Assembly (NCBI GenBank): GCA_036003705.1
Contig: DASYSE010000013.1
Coordinates: forward strand, 1 to 46,584
Direction of reading: 5' to 3'
From: CALGFH01 sp036003705
Lineage (GTDB): Bacteria; Actinomycetota; CALGFH01
DNA: 46,584 nt
Below are positions 1-12,384 of this stretch, piece after piece. Numbering within the stretch: the stretch's first letter is position 1; each line of letters begins with the position of its first letter. The notes under the pieces were generated by a model. The model ran no database searches and was not told where the DNA came from. It was given only the letters and a program-made list of their open reading frames with translations. The position numbers and the translations under genes are program-made.

Positions 1-1219
<1,219 letters not shown>

Positions 1220-1223
<4 letters not shown>

Positions 1224-2251
1224 GGCGGGTCCCCGACGCGCGTGGGGGGAGCTCCGGCCCCCCACCGCCGCCCAGGCGCCCTTTGGCCATCGCGAGGTGG
1301 GCCGGCACCGTTGCCGCCGCCCTGCTCATGCTCGCCGGCTGCGACGGCGGGGCGGGGGCGCCGACCACCCCGACGACCCCTTCCACCACCGGTGCGAGCG
1401 CGGACGACGGGGTCCAGGTCCTGCAGCGGGCCTTCGAGGCCGGCGGCGGGTCGGGGATCGTCGCCTCCAAGCGCTACCCGGGGGTGCTCTGGGCGATCAG
1501 GGACCGGGGAGGCCAGGACCGGCCCGGCAAGCCCCAGAACGCGCTGTACGCCTACAAGGTGGTCGACGGACGGGTCGAGCAGGTCGTCGATGGCGCCACC
1601 TTCAAGACGGTCACCATGCCGGTGCAGGCCCGTGACTGGGAGGACATCGGCCGCGACGACCAGGGCAACCTGTGGATCGCCGACATCGGCAACAACGAGT
1701 GCGACCGCGGCGACACCGCGCTGCTGAAGGTGCGGGAGCCGGACCTGGCCGCCACCGGGCAGGCCGAGCTGCTGGCCACCTACCGCTACCGCTTCCCCGA
1801 CCCGGCGGCCGGATGTGCCGGCAGGAACGCCGAGGCGATGTTCCTGTTCGAGAACGTCCCCTACCTGATCGACAAGGCCGAGCGGTCGACGGTGTACCGG
1901 TTCCCGAAGCTCGACCCAGACGCCGCCGTGACCCTGGAGAAGGTCAGCGCCCTGGCCGGCGAGGTGGCCAACCTGTCAGGGGCCGACCTCTCCACCGACA
2001 AGCGGCGACTGGCGGTCGACACCCACACCACGCTGTTCGTCTACCGGGCCGCCGACCCGTCGCTGCACGGCGAGGCGTTCGTGGCCGACCTGATCAGCCG
2101 CCCGCCAACCTGGACGGTGGACCTCGGCAGCCACGGCGACCGCCCGACCAACGTCGAGGGCGTCGCCTTCGGCTACGGCAGCCACGACCTCAACCTGCTG
2201 GCCGAGAACCGCAACGTCTACTTCGTCCCCGCCGCCGGCTACGAGCGCTGA
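1220..2251 (+). CDS. Secreted lipoprotein, probable beta-propeller, function unknown
   Basis: A 343-residue protein starting at the ATG that overlaps the glgX stop. Residues 1-41 form a lipoprotein signal: an Arg/Pro-rich N-region, a hydrophobic core and the lipobox LMLAGC with the lipidated Cys at 41. A short Gly/Thr/Pro-rich tether follows. The mature part has repeats of the kind WAIRD, DWEDIG..GNLWIADIGNN, NAEAMFLF and NVEGVAFGYG. These resemble blades of SMP-30/WD40-like propellers in actinobacterial lipoproteins of unknown role. No catalytic residues can be assigned. The gene is coupled to glgX but its product should sit outside the membrane, so a direct enzymatic link to glycogen is doubtful. 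Its last 13 bp overlap the convergent amidase gene. Confidence 0.7.
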
Positions 2252-3639
2252 CCCGGGGCCGGGACCGCGACCGGCTCGAGGGGGGCATGGCGAGGCCAGG
2301 GGCGCAGCGTCTCCAGCTGACGGGCCAGCGACAGCAGCAGCGCCTCGCCGCCGCGGGCCGCCGCCAGCTGGGCACCGAGCGGCAGGCCGTCGGTGGTGGT
2401 GCCCGCCGGGACCGAGGCCGCGGGGAAGCCGACCAGGTTGAGCGGCGGGCAGAACGGCATGTAGGCGGTCATCCCGAGCAGCGTCCGGGCCAGGCCCTTG
2501 CCCTGGTAGGCGCCGATCCGCAGCGGCGGCGCGGCCAGGGTCGGCGTGAGGAGCACGTCGTGGTCCTCGAACCAGGCGTCGTAGCGGGCCAGCACGCGCG
2601 CCGGCGGGCCGGACGGCGCCGGGCGCAGCCGGCGCAGCAGGCGGCCGACGCGGGCCTCGGCCCGGGTGCGGCGCTCGAGCGCGTCCCATCGCAGGTTGTC
2701 GGTGTCCTCGGCGCAGCCGAGGAACACCCGTCGCAGGATCGGCCCGGCATCGCCGTTGCGCCACGGCGGGTCGGCGGCGGCGACCTGGTGGCCGGCCTCG
2801 CGGAGGGCCTCGGCGGTGGCCTCCATGGCCGCCCGGACCTCCGGATGGACCCTGACCCCGACCACCGCCGGCTTGGCACTGACGCCGATCCGCAGCGGCC
2901 GGGTCGGGGGCGCGACCGCCCGGTGGGCGTCGGTGCCGGCGAGCACGTCCAGCAGCAGCCCGAGGTCGGCGACGGTGGTGGCCAGCGGCCCGAACTCGCT
3001 CATCTTCGACCAGGTCGAGACGCCGCCCTCGGGGAACGGCACCACGCCGAGGCCGGGCTTGATGCCGACCAGCCCGCAGTTGGACGCCGGCATGCGGATC
3101 GAGCCGCCCCCGTCGGCGGCAAGGGCCAGCGGGACCATGGCCGCCGCCACCGCGGCGGCGCTGCCGCCCGAGGTGCCGCCGGGGGTGTGGTCGGGGCTCC
3201 ACGGGTTGCGCGAGACCCCGAACGCCTCACTCTCGGTGAACGGCCACAGACACAGCTCGGGCACGCTGGTCTTGCCGACCAGCAGCGCCCCGGCGTCGCG
3301 GAGGCGGCGGACCAGCTCGGCGTCGGCGGCGGCAGGTTCCTGGCTGGTGGCCGCCGAGCCGTTGCGGGTCGGCGCGCCGGCCAGGTCGATGTTGTCCTTG
3401 ATCGCCACCGGCACCCCGGCGAGGGGCAGCCCGGCCAGGTCGCCCCGGCCCTGGAGGGCCCGCGCCTCTGCCCTGACCTCCGCGGCCCTGACCAGCCGGA
3501 ACGCCCCCACCCGGTGGTCGAGCGCGGCGATCCGCTCCAGGTGCTGCTCCAGCACCTCGGTCGGCGTCGCCCGGCCCGCCCGCACCGCCGCCGCGATCCC
3601 CACCGCCGTCTGCCCGACAAAGCGTCCGGCCGTTGTCAT
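2239..3639 (-). CDS. Amidase, amidase-signature (AS) family
   Basis: Amide hydrolase of the Ser-cisSer-Lys amidase-signature family, 466 residues, close to the family norm. The catalytic Lys is K81 in VAIKDN and the nucleophile is S180 in DGGGSIRMPAS. The position that normally holds the cis-Ser, 24 residues before the nucleophile, is Thr156 in GGTSGGS, where most members have GGSSGGS. The start chosen is ATG 3639, preceded by GGAGG with a 5-nt gap; an in-frame TTG at 3651 overlaps that ribosome site and is less likely. A possible -10 (TAACCT, 3669-3664) lies upstream. It is not a GatA subunit by context, because gatB and gatC are absent. The substrate cannot be told from sequence. It is transcribed away from treY. 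Confidence 0.88.
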   Translation of the reverse strand: MTTAGRFVGQTAVGIAAAVRAGRATPTEVLEQHLERIAALDHRVGAFRLVRAAEVRAEARALQGRGDLAGLPLAGVPVAIKDNIDLAGAPTRNGSAATSQEPAAADAELVRRLRDAGALLVGKTSVPELCLWPFTESEAFGVSRNPWSPDHTPGGTSGGSAAAVAAAMVPLALAADGGGSIRMPASNCGLVGIKPGLGVVPFPEGGVSTWSKMSEFGPLATTVADLGLLLDVLAGTDAHRAVAPPTRPLRIGVSAKPAVVGVRVHPEVRAAMEATAEALREAGHQVAAADPPWRNGDAGPILRRVFLGCAEDTDNLRWDALERRTRAEARVGRLLRRLRPAPSGPPARVLARYDAWFEDHDVLLTPTLAAPPLRIGAYQGKGLARTLLGMTAYMPFCPPLNLVGFPAASVPAGTTTDGLPLGAQLAAARGGEALLLSLARQLETLRPWPRHAPLEPVAVPAPGQRS

Positions 3640-3754
3640 GGTGGCCTCCAAGCGTCACCTGGCAGGTTATCAAGCCGCGGTCCCCGATCCAGGTGGGGGA
3701 GCGCTCCGGCTGCCCAAGCACCACTCGAGAGCGCCCGTGCCATGGTCGGGGCGC

Positions 3755-3760
3755 TATTGT
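3755..3760 (+). promoter_or_regulatory. Candidate -10 element of leaderless treY
   Basis: TATTGT lies 6 nt before the treY ATG and no Shine-Dalgarno sequence is visible. This spacing would put the transcription start at or next to the start codon. No clear -35 is seen. Confidence 0.5.
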
Positions 3761-3766
3761 CGGGTC

Positions 3767-6007
3767 ATGCCGATCACGTCCACCTACCGGGTGCAGCTGT
3801 CCGGGGCGTTCCCGTTCGCGGCCGCCCGGGCGGTGGTGCCCTACCTGGCCGACCTCGGCGTCTCCCACCTGTACGCCTCGCCGATCCTGCGGGCCAGGTC
3901 GGGGTCGGCCCACGGGTACGACCTGGTCGACCCGACCCAGGTCGCCCCCGAGCTGGGCGGCGAGGCCGGCCTGCGCGACCTGGTGGCCGCCCTCCGCGCC
4001 AACGGGATGGGCCTGGTCGTCGACCTGGTCCCCAACCACATGGCCACCTCGAACGAGAACCCCTGGTGGGTCGAGGTGCTCCGCAACGGGCCGGCGGCGG
4101 AGTTCGCGCGGGTGTTCGACATCGACTGGGAGGCCGGCGGCGGCAAGGTCCTGCTGCCGGTGCTCGGCGGCCCGCTGGCACAGGTCGCCGGCGAGCTCGA
4201 GGTCGGCGGCGGCTGGGTCGCCTACCACGAGCACCGCTTCCCGCTGGCTCCCGGCACCGATCGGCTCGACCAGCAGCACTACGAGCTGATCGAGTGGCGC
4301 CGGGCCCCGGTCGACCTCAACTACCGTCGCTTCTTCACCGTCAACGAGCTCATCGGTGTCCGCCAGGAGGACCCCGAGGTGTTCCGGCTGACCCACGCGA
4401 CCACCCTCCGGCTGGTCGCCGAAGGCCTGGTCGACGGGGTGCGGGTCGACCACATCGACGGGCTGGCCGACCCGGCCGCCTACCTGGCCCGGCTGGCCGC
4501 CGGCGTGCCCTGGGTGGTGGTCGAGAAGATCCTGGAGCCTGGCGAGCGCCTGCCTTCCTGGCCGGTCGCCGGCACCACCGGCTACGAGTTCCTGGCCGTT
4601 GCCGACGGGGTGCTGGTCGACCCGGCGGCCGCCGGCGCGTTCGCCGAAGGTTACCGGCGCCGCACCGGCGCCGATCCCGACCCGGCCGAGCTGGCCCTTC
4701 GCTGCAAGCGCGAGCGCCTGGAGCTCGACTTCGCCACCGAGGTGGCCGGGGTGGCCAGGCACCTGCCCGGAGACCGGCAGGCCAACTGGGCCGCGGTGGT
4801 CGAGCTGGCCGCCCGCCTGCCCGTCTACCGGACCTATGTGACCGAGGCGGTCTCCGACACCGACCGGGCGGTGATCACCGCCACCGCCGACGCGGCCCGG
4901 TCCGCCCTGGACGAGTCCGGGCTGGCCGCCCTCGACCGGCTGGTCGCCGCCCTGCTGCTGGAGCGGCCGGCGCCGGAGGCGGTTCGTCGCTTCCAGCAGC
5001 TCAGCGGGCCGGCCATGGCCAAGGGGGTGGAGGACACCGCCCTGTACCGCGACACCCGCCTGCTGGCCCGCAACGAGGTCGGCGGCGACCTCGGCCGCTT
5101 CGGCCGCCCGGTGGCCGAGCTGCACCAGGCCAACGCCGACCGCGAGGCCCGCTGGCCGCGGAGCCTGCTCGCCACCTCGACCCACGACACCAAGCGGGGC
5201 GAGGACGTACGCGCCCGCCTGGCCGTGCTCAGCGAGCGCCCCGACCGCTGGTGGACGCTGGCCGACCGCTGGACCGACCGACTGGTGCCGCAGCGGCCCG
5301 GCCGCGAGGGCGCCCGGGTGCACCGGGGGTCCGCGGTCGACCCGGCGGACGCGCTGGTCCTGTGGCAGACGATGGTGGGGGCGTGGCCGCTGGACCGCGG
5401 CCGCTGCCTTGCCTACATGGAGAAGGCGGTCAGGGAGGCCGGGCTGCACACCACCTGGACCGACCCCGAACCGGCCTACGAGCGGGCGGTGGCCGAGCTG
5501 GTCGAACGGGCCTATGACGACGCCACCCTCCTGGCCGAGCTGGCCGAGCTGGTCGCCGAGGTCGCCCCCGGCGGCAGGGTCAAGGCGGCCGGGCTCGCCC
5601 TGCTGCGCCTGACCAGCCCCGGCGTCCCCGACACCTACCAGGGCACCGAGACCGAGCAGCTGGTGCTCGTCGACCCCGACAACCGCCGCCCGGTCGCCTT
5701 CGCCGGCGACGGCTCCCTCAAGTTCCGCGCCACCCGGACGGCCCTGTGCCTGCGCCGCGAGCACCCCGAGCTGTTCGCCGGCTACCGCCCGATCGACGCA
5801 CCCGATCATCTGGTCGCCTTCACCCGCGGCGACGACCGCCTGGCCGTGGTCGTCACCCGCCTCCCCGCCGGCCCGGTGCCCGGCCAGGTCGACCTCCCCC
5901 CCGGCCCCTGGCGAGAGCAGCTCTCCGGAACCGACCACCCGGGCGGCCCCACCCCAGCCGAGCAGCTCCTCGCCACCCTCCCGCACGCCCTGCTGGTCCG
6001 GGTCTGA
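3767..6007 (+). CDS. treY: Maltooligosyl trehalose synthase TreY (GH13_26)
   Basis: Converts the reducing-end alpha-1,4 bond of maltooligosaccharides to the alpha,alpha-1,1 bond of maltooligosyltrehalose, the substrate of TreZ. It has 746 residues, within the family's 700-830 range. The N-terminal STYRVQL and HLYASPIL blocks are TreY hallmarks. DLVPNHMA is GH13 region I. VRVDHIDGL carries the nucleophile Asp228 and VVEKILEPGE the acid/base Glu253. WPVAGTTGYEFL, KGVEDTALYR and STHDTKRGEDVRARL are also family-specific. Much larger open frames upstream are antisense artefacts; the ATG at 3767 gives the conserved MPITSTYR start. A -10-like TATTGT sits 6 nt upstream, so the mRNA is probably leaderless. 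treZ lies about 10 kb away in the glgE operon and glgX lies upstream, so all three steps from glycogen to trehalose are present. Confidence 0.96.
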   Translation: MPITSTYRVQLSGAFPFAAARAVVPYLADLGVSHLYASPILRARSGSAHGYDLVDPTQVAPELGGEAGLRDLVAALRANGMGLVVDLVPNHMATSNENPWWVEVLRNGPAAEFARVFDIDWEAGGGKVLLPVLGGPLAQVAGELEVGGGWVAYHEHRFPLAPGTDRLDQQHYELIEWRRAPVDLNYRRFFTVNELIGVRQEDPEVFRLTHATTLRLVAEGLVDGVRVDHIDGLADPAAYLARLAAGVPWVVVEKILEPGERLPSWPVAGTTGYEFLAVADGVLVDPAAAGAFAEGYRRRTGADPDPAELALRCKRERLELDFATEVAGVARHLPGDRQANWAAVVELAARLPVYRTYVTEAVSDTDRAVITATADAARSALDESGLAALDRLVAALLLERPAPEAVRRFQQLSGPAMAKGVEDTALYRDTRLLARNEVGGDLGRFGRPVAELHQANADREARWPRSLLATSTHDTKRGEDVRARLAVLSERPDRWWTLADRWTDRLVPQRPGREGARVHRGSAVDPADALVLWQTMVGAWPLDRGRCLAYMEKAVREAGLHTTWTDPEPAYERAVAELVERAYDDATLLAELAELVAEVAPGGRVKAAGLALLRLTSPGVPDTYQGTETEQLVLVDPDNRRPVAFAGDGSLKFRATRTALCLRREHPELFAGYRPIDAPDHLVAFTRGDDRLAVVVTRLPAGPVPGQVDLPPGPWREQLSGTDHPGGPTPAEQLLATLPHALLVRV

Positions 6008-6076
6008 CCGGCAGGCCATGCCCGCCGGGTTGCCGCGTGTCCGCGCTGTCGGGGGAAGCTCCAGGCTCCGGGACGG

Positions 6077-8611
6077 TCAGGCCCAGGCGACCAGACCGAG
6101 CTCCGAGGGGGTGGCCAGGCCGACGTGGCGGGGGACGACCCGGACGGTGTAGCCGAAGGCGCCCGGGGTGGCCAGGGGAACCTCCCCCTCGAAGACCCAG
6201 CCGTCGTGGCTGCGGTGGCCGTTCTGCTTGAGGGTGGCCAGCTCGACCGCTGGCAGCTCGTCGGCGTCGTCGACCCGCCCGTAGGCGACCTGGACCTCGA
6301 CCTCGCTCGGGTCGAGATCGCCGAGCTCGACGAAGGCGCGCACGGTGAACCTGGCCCCGAGCAGGCGCTCCCTGACGCCGTTCTCGACCCGGCGCACGGC
6401 CACCGCCGGCCAGGCCGCCGCGGCTCGCCGCTTCCAGGCCGCCAGTTCCCTGGAGGCGGCGAAGTCGTCGCCGGTCAGCCGCCGTGAGGTCGCGGCGGCC
6501 GGCAGGTAATAGCCCTCGGTGTAGTCGCGGACCATGCGGCTGGCCAGCACGGCCGGGCCGAGCGAGGCCAGGTTGTGCTTGATCATCGCGATCCAGCCCG
6601 TGGGCAGCCCGTCCGGCCGGTCGTAGAACAGCGGCAGGACCTCGTGCTCGAGCAGGTCGTAGATGGCCGCTGCCTCGAGCTGGTCGCGGCGGTCGGGCTC
6701 GATGGTCGGGTCGTCGGCCGAGGGGATCGCCCAGCCGTTCTGGCCGTCGTACAGCTCGTCCCACCAGCCGTCCCGGATCGACAGGTTGAGGCAGCCGTTC
6801 AGCGCCGCCTTCATGCCGCTGGTCCCGCACGCCTCGTAGGGGCGCAAGGGGTTGTTGAGCCAGACGTCAGACCCGGCCACCAGCGTCCTGGCCATGGCCA
6901 TGTCGTAGTCGGGCAGGAACGCGACCCGGTGCCGGACGCGGGCGCCGGCCGCGAAGCGCGCGAAGTCGGCGATCAGCGACTTGCCGCCCTCGTCGGCGGG
7001 GTGGGCCTTGCCGGCGATCAGCAGCTGGATGGGCCGCTCCCGGTCGAGCAGCAGCCGGGTCAGCCGCTCCTGGTCCTCGAGCAGCAGGGTGAGCCGCTTG
7101 TAGGAGGGCACCCGGCGGGCGAAGCCGACGGTCAGCACCTCCGGGTCGAAGGCCCGGTCGATCCAGCCGAGCTGGCCCTCGCTGGACCCCCTGGCCCGCC
7201 AGGCTCGTTTCAGCCTGGCCCGCACGTCGACGACCAGCCGCTCGCGAGCCATCCGCCGCACCTGCCAGACGTCCTCGTCGGAGGCCTCCAGCAGCGGCTC
7301 CCACGATCGGCTGGCGGTACGGAAGTCGGCGCCGAGGCGGCGCTCGAACAGCTCGGTGAACTCGCGGCTGACCCAGGTGCCGGCGTGGACCCCGTTGGTC
7401 ACGTGGCCGATCGGCACCTCGGCCTCTTCGAAGCCGGACCACAGGCCGCGGAACATGTCCCGTGACACCTGACCGTGCAGGCGGCTGACGCCGTTGGCGC
7501 GCTGGGCCAGGCGCAGGCCCATGACCGCCATGTTGAACATCGAGTGGTCGCCGTCCGGCTCGGCCCCCAGTTGCATGATCTGGTCGACCTCCAGGCAGGT
7601 CTCGACCCCCTCCGAACCGAAGTAGCGCTCGATGAACGAGCGCGGGAAGCGGTCGATGCCGGCCGAGACCGGTGTGTGGGTGGTGAAGATGGTGCCGGCC
7701 CGCACCGTCTCGATGGCGGTGGCCGCGTCAAGGCCCTGCTCCTGGACCAGGCGCCGGATGCGCTCCAGACCCAGGAACCCGGCGTGGCCCTCGTTGGTGT
7801 GGAACACCTCCGGCTCGATCCCGAGGGCGTGCAGGGCACGGACCCCGCCGATGCCGAGCAGGATCTCCTGGCGCAGGCGGTGCTCACCGCCGCCGCCGTA
7901 CAGGCGGTCGGTGACCGCCCGCTCGACCGGGCCGTTCTCGTCGACGTCGGAGTCGAGCAGCAGCAGCGGCGCCCTGCCGACCTCGGCCCGCCACACCTGG
8001 GCGTGCAGCACGGCGTCGGGCAGGCGCACCGAGACCAGCAGCGGCTTGCCTCTGGCGTCGCTGACCAGTTCGAACGGCAGCTCGTGGGGGTTGAAGGCCG
8101 GGTAGGACTCCTGCTGGCGGCCGTCGGCGGTGAGGGACTGGCGGAAGTAGCCGGATCGATAGAACAGGCCGACGCCGACCACGGGCACGCCAAGGTCGCT
8201 GGCCGCCTTGAGGTGGTCGCCGGCGAGCACGCCGAGGCCGCCGGAGTACTGGGGCAGCACCTCGCTGACGCCGAACTCGGGCGAGAAGTAGGCGATGCGG
8301 GACGGGGCGTCGGCCAGCGTCTGGTACCAGCGCGGCTCGTCCAGGTAGCGCTTCAGGTCGTCGAGCAGGTCTTGCTGGCGGGCGATGAACCCGCGGTCGG
8401 CGGCGGCCTGCTCGAGCACGTGGGCGTCGGTCTCGTTCAGCATGCGCAGCGGGTTGTGCCCGGAGGCGTCCCAGCCGGCGGGGTCGATGGCGCGGAACAG
8501 CTCCTGGGTGGCCGGGTGCCAGCTCCAGCGAAGGTTGTGGGCGAGGACGCTCAGCGGGGCCAGGGCGTCCGGCACGGTGGGCAGCACAGTGAATCGGTGT
8601 AGAGGTCTCAT
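6077..8611 (-). CDS. glgP: Alpha-glucan (glycogen) phosphorylase, GT35
   Basis: Phosphorolyses non-reducing alpha-1,4-glucan ends to glucose-1-phosphate with pyridoxal phosphate. The 844-residue protein belongs to the Thermotoga/actinobacterial subfamily, which has an N-terminal DUF3417 (residues about 10-110) before the phosphorylase core. AYFSPEFG at 107-114 begins the core. The PLP-binding Lys is K601 in EACGTSGMKAALNG; SYKR and the LIAGKAHPAD stretch are phosphate/PLP neighbourhood motifs. ATG 8611 gives the conserved MRPLHRFTV start. A 24-codon upstream extension to 8683 has no family match. TATCAT (8626-8621) ends 9 nt before the ATG and no Shine-Dalgarno sequence is visible, suggesting leaderless initiation. 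It converges on treY with a 69-bp gap. Confidence 0.95.
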   Translation of the reverse strand: MRPLHRFTVLPTVPDALAPLSVLAHNLRWSWHPATQELFRAIDPAGWDASGHNPLRMLNETDAHVLEQAAADRGFIARQQDLLDDLKRYLDEPRWYQTLADAPSRIAYFSPEFGVSEVLPQYSGGLGVLAGDHLKAASDLGVPVVGVGLFYRSGYFRQSLTADGRQQESYPAFNPHELPFELVSDARGKPLLVSVRLPDAVLHAQVWRAEVGRAPLLLLDSDVDENGPVERAVTDRLYGGGGEHRLRQEILLGIGGVRALHALGIEPEVFHTNEGHAGFLGLERIRRLVQEQGLDAATAIETVRAGTIFTTHTPVSAGIDRFPRSFIERYFGSEGVETCLEVDQIMQLGAEPDGDHSMFNMAVMGLRLAQRANGVSRLHGQVSRDMFRGLWSGFEEAEVPIGHVTNGVHAGTWVSREFTELFERRLGADFRTASRSWEPLLEASDEDVWQVRRMARERLVVDVRARLKRAWRARGSSEGQLGWIDRAFDPEVLTVGFARRVPSYKRLTLLLEDQERLTRLLLDRERPIQLLIAGKAHPADEGGKSLIADFARFAAGARVRHRVAFLPDYDMAMARTLVAGSDVWLNNPLRPYEACGTSGMKAALNGCLNLSIRDGWWDELYDGQNGWAIPSADDPTIEPDRRDQLEAAAIYDLLEHEVLPLFYDRPDGLPTGWIAMIKHNLASLGPAVLASRMVRDYTEGYYLPAAATSRRLTGDDFAASRELAAWKRRAAAAWPAVAVRRVENGVRERLLGARFTVRAFVELGDLDPSEVEVQVAYGRVDDADELPAVELATLKQNGHRSHDGWVFEGEVPLATPGAFGYTVRVVPRHVGLATPSELGLVAWA

Positions 8612-8620
8612 GGTTGAACG

Positions 8621-8626
8621 ATGATA
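8621..8626 (-). promoter_or_regulatory. Candidate -10 element of leaderless glgP
   Basis: TATCAT on the minus strand ends 9 nt before the glgP ATG, with no ribosome-binding site between them. The -35 region is not recognisable. Confidence 0.4.
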
Positions 8627-8701
8627 CAAGTGGACTCGGCTCGCCGGAGCGGGACGTCCACACCGATCAGGACGCTCAGTCACAACAGCGCAGCAACAGA
8701 T

Positions 8702-8716
8702 CGTCGTGAGACGACG
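8702..8716 (-). terminator. Weak hairpin downstream of the carbonic anhydrase gene
   Basis: CGTCGT/ACGACG forms a 6-bp stem with a 3-nt loop, 35 bp after the carbonic anhydrase stop and before glgP. There is no U-tract, so this is only a possible terminator. Confidence 0.25.
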
Positions 8717-8751
8717 TGGGCGGGCGTGACGGCCCTCCGCTCCCGGTCAGG

Positions 8752-9243
8752 TCAGGTGACCTCCTGGAGGGCGCCGCTGCGCACGTCGTAGATGAAGCCG
8801 CGCACCGCGTCCTTGCTGGGTACGAAGGGGCTGGCCTTGATGCGGGCGATCGACTGGCGGATGTCGCGCTCCAGGTCGGAGAACGCCTCGAGGGCGAAGT
8901 GGGGCCGGACCCCGGTGTCGGCCTCGATGTCGGCCTTCAGCTGGTCGTCGGTGAAGGTCAGCATGCCGCAGTCGGTGTGGTGGACCAGGATCACCTCGCG
9001 GGTGCCGAGCAGGCGCTGGGAGATCGCCAGGGACCGGATGACGTCCTCGCTGACCACCCCGCCGGCGTTGCGGATGACGTGGGCCTCGCCGGCGCCCAGC
9101 CCCAGCAGGGCGTACACGTTCAGGCGGGCGTCCATGCAGGCGACAACGGCCAGGTTCCTGCTCGGGGGCATCGGCAGCTCGCCGTTGCTGAAGGAGCTGG
9201 CGAACTCGGCGTTGTTGTGCAGCAGCTCGTCGGTGACCGACAC
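8752..9243 (-). CDS. canA: Beta-carbonic anhydrase, Rv1284 (CanA)-like
   Basis: Zinc enzyme interconverting CO2 and bicarbonate, 163 residues. Zinc ligands are Cys36 in CMDAR, His89 and Cys92 in HHTDCG. The Asp38/Arg40 pair of the CxDxR motif is intact. The blocks AHVIRNAGG and SLAISQRLLGTRE and the same total length match the mycobacterial Rv1284 class closely. The start is GTG 9243, four bases after a full AAGGAGG; the longer open frame upstream has no support. It is a single gene on the minus strand between glgP and the GDT1-family gene, possibly serving bicarbonate-dependent carboxylases elsewhere in the genome. Confidence 0.93.
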   Translation of the reverse strand: MSVTDELLHNNAEFASSFSNGELPMPPSRNLAVVACMDARLNVYALLGLGAGEAHVIRNAGGVVSEDVIRSLAISQRLLGTREVILVHHTDCGMLTFTDDQLKADIEADTGVRPHFALEAFSDLERDIRQSIARIKASPFVPSKDAVRGFIYDVRSGALQEVT

Positions 9244-9314
9244 GGTGCCTCCTTGGCTCGCACGGGGCCGAGGGCGGGATCCGGCGTGCGGTGCGCGCCG
9301 GGGTGTCAGCAGAC

Positions 9315-9350
9315 CCGGGAGCGGCCGACCTCGGCTAGCTCGGCTCCCGG
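9315..9350 (-). terminator. Long-stem hairpin between the GDT1-family gene and canA
   Basis: CCGGGAGC pairs with GCTCCCGG (8 bp) around a 20-nt loop that itself contains CCGA/TCGG. It lies after the GDT1-family stop and before the canA ribosome site, so it could end the upstream transcript. No U-tract is present. Confidence 0.3.
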
Positions 9351-9475
9351 ATCCCCGGACAGCCGCAGGTGACGACACGCCCACAGTCGAGGGCGAGGTT
9401 CCAGACCAGCGGGATGCGGACCATGTCGGCATCAGCGTGCCTGGCCGTGCCGCCTGGCGCAAGCAGCCGGGCCGG

Positions 9476-10069
9476 TCAGCCCCGGACGGCCTCGATCAGG
9501 GTGATCGCCGCCAGCGCGGTCAGCACCACCCCGGTCAGCCGCCGGACCAGGCGGGCCGGGATCCGCCGGACGAGGCCGCGACCCAGGGTGAGGGCCAGCG
9601 CCGTGACCGTCCACAGGGCGAGCAGGGCGCCCATTCCGACGCTGACCGGGTCGCCGTACCTGGCGGCCAGGTTGGCCGTGGTGAGCTGGGTGATGTCGCC
9701 CCACTCGCCGACGAAGACCACGCCGAACGAGGCCAGGGCGATCCGCAGCGAGCCCTGGCCGGCGTCCGACGCCGCCCGCGACGTCTCGGCGGCGTCCCCG
9801 TCGTCGGCGCGGTCGAGCAGCAGCCAGGCGGCGCCGCCGGCGAACAGCGCCGCGGCCACGAACAGGACCAGGCGCTGGGGAAGCAGGGCGAACACGCCGC
9901 CGATCGCCACGGCGATGACCACGTGGACGCCGAACGCCGCGGCGACGCCGATGAACACGGGAAGGGGCCGGAAGCGGGTCCCGAGCACCAGCGAGGCGAA
10001 CAGCGACTTGTCGGGAAGCTCGGCCGGGAAGATGACCGCGAACGTGGTCAGGGCGACGGCGAGGTTCAC
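9476..10069 (-). CDS. GDT1/TMEM165 (UPF0016) family cation transporter
   Basis: Predicted six-helix membrane protein of 197 residues with two homologous halves. Each half carries the acidic signature of the family: ELPDKS in the first and EWGDIT in the second (consensus E-x-G-D-K/R-T/S). Members characterised in yeast, plants and cyanobacteria transport Mn2+ and/or Ca2+ in exchange for H+; that role is inferred here. A hydrophilic loop (RADDGDAAETSRAASDAGQG) separates the halves. The start is GTG 10069, preceded at 6 nt by TACAGT (10081-10076) with no Shine-Dalgarno, so it is probably leaderless. No yybP-ykoY-type Mn riboswitch fits in the very short leader. Confidence 0.88.
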   Translation of the reverse strand: MNLAVALTTFAVIFPAELPDKSLFASLVLGTRFRPLPVFIGVAAAFGVHVVIAVAIGGVFALLPQRLVLFVAAALFAGGAAWLLLDRADDGDAAETSRAASDAGQGSLRIALASFGVVFVGEWGDITQLTTANLAARYGDPVSVGMGALLALWTVTALALTLGRGLVRRIPARLVRRLTGVVLTALAAITLIEAVRG

Positions 10070-10075
10070 CGCGTC

Positions 10076-10081
10076 ACTGTA
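10076..10081 (-). promoter_or_regulatory. Candidate -10 element of the leaderless GDT1-family gene
   Basis: TACAGT on the minus strand ends 6 nt before the GTG start. The geometry is the same as for treY and glgE. Confidence 0.4.
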
Positions 10082-10423
10082 ACGAACCGGGGCCCGGGCC
10101 AGCCTCCGCCGCGGAGCGTACCCCGCCTGTTCCACGGCTTGCGTAGGCATTCCAGGTGGGCCACAGATGCTCCTTGCCAGGGAAGTTGCGACGAGAAAGA
10201 CTGCGAGCCGCCCCGGGCCGGTCCCGGAGCAGGCCCTCGTGGGGGCCAAAGGGGGGGCCGTCTGGCGGGTGCGCGCGCTCACCCGACGCCGGCTCCCACG
10301 GGGGCGCTGACCCCCTCGTGCCCCAGCGCGCCGGCCGAGGATGCCCGGTGCGCATGCCCTCGGTCCGCCACAGCAATGGCACTCGCGAATGGAACGAGGA
10401 TCCTCGACCGGCGCTGAGAGTGG
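10082..10423. other. Intergenic region between divergent GDT1-family gene and glgE
   Basis: About 340 bp of GC-rich DNA with no convincing gene. It contains an imperfect hairpin at 10297-10320 (CACGGGGG against CCCCCTCGTG, one bulged A) and G-runs around 10248-10260. A promoter for glgE is expected at its right end. Nothing else is recognisable. Confidence 0.4.
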
Positions 10424-10429
10424 TAGCGT
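10424..10429 (+). promoter_or_regulatory. Candidate -10 element of leaderless glgE
   Basis: TAGCGT ends 7 nt before the glgE ATG. No Shine-Dalgarno sequence is present in the interval. Confidence 0.4.
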
Positions 10430-10436
10430 GCTCAGC

Positions 10437-12377
<1,941 letters not shown>

Positions 12378-12384
12378 GCAAACC

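Noticed and set aside
1672..5517. 1281-codon open frame on the plus strand
   Set aside because: It crosses antisense through the amidase and out of phase through treY. Its translation is Arg/Pro-rich with no family features.
10070..10140. Possible manganese riboswitch upstream of the GDT1-family gene
   Set aside because: The -10 lies 6 nt before the start codon, leaving no room for a structured leader, and no yybP-ykoY motif was seen.
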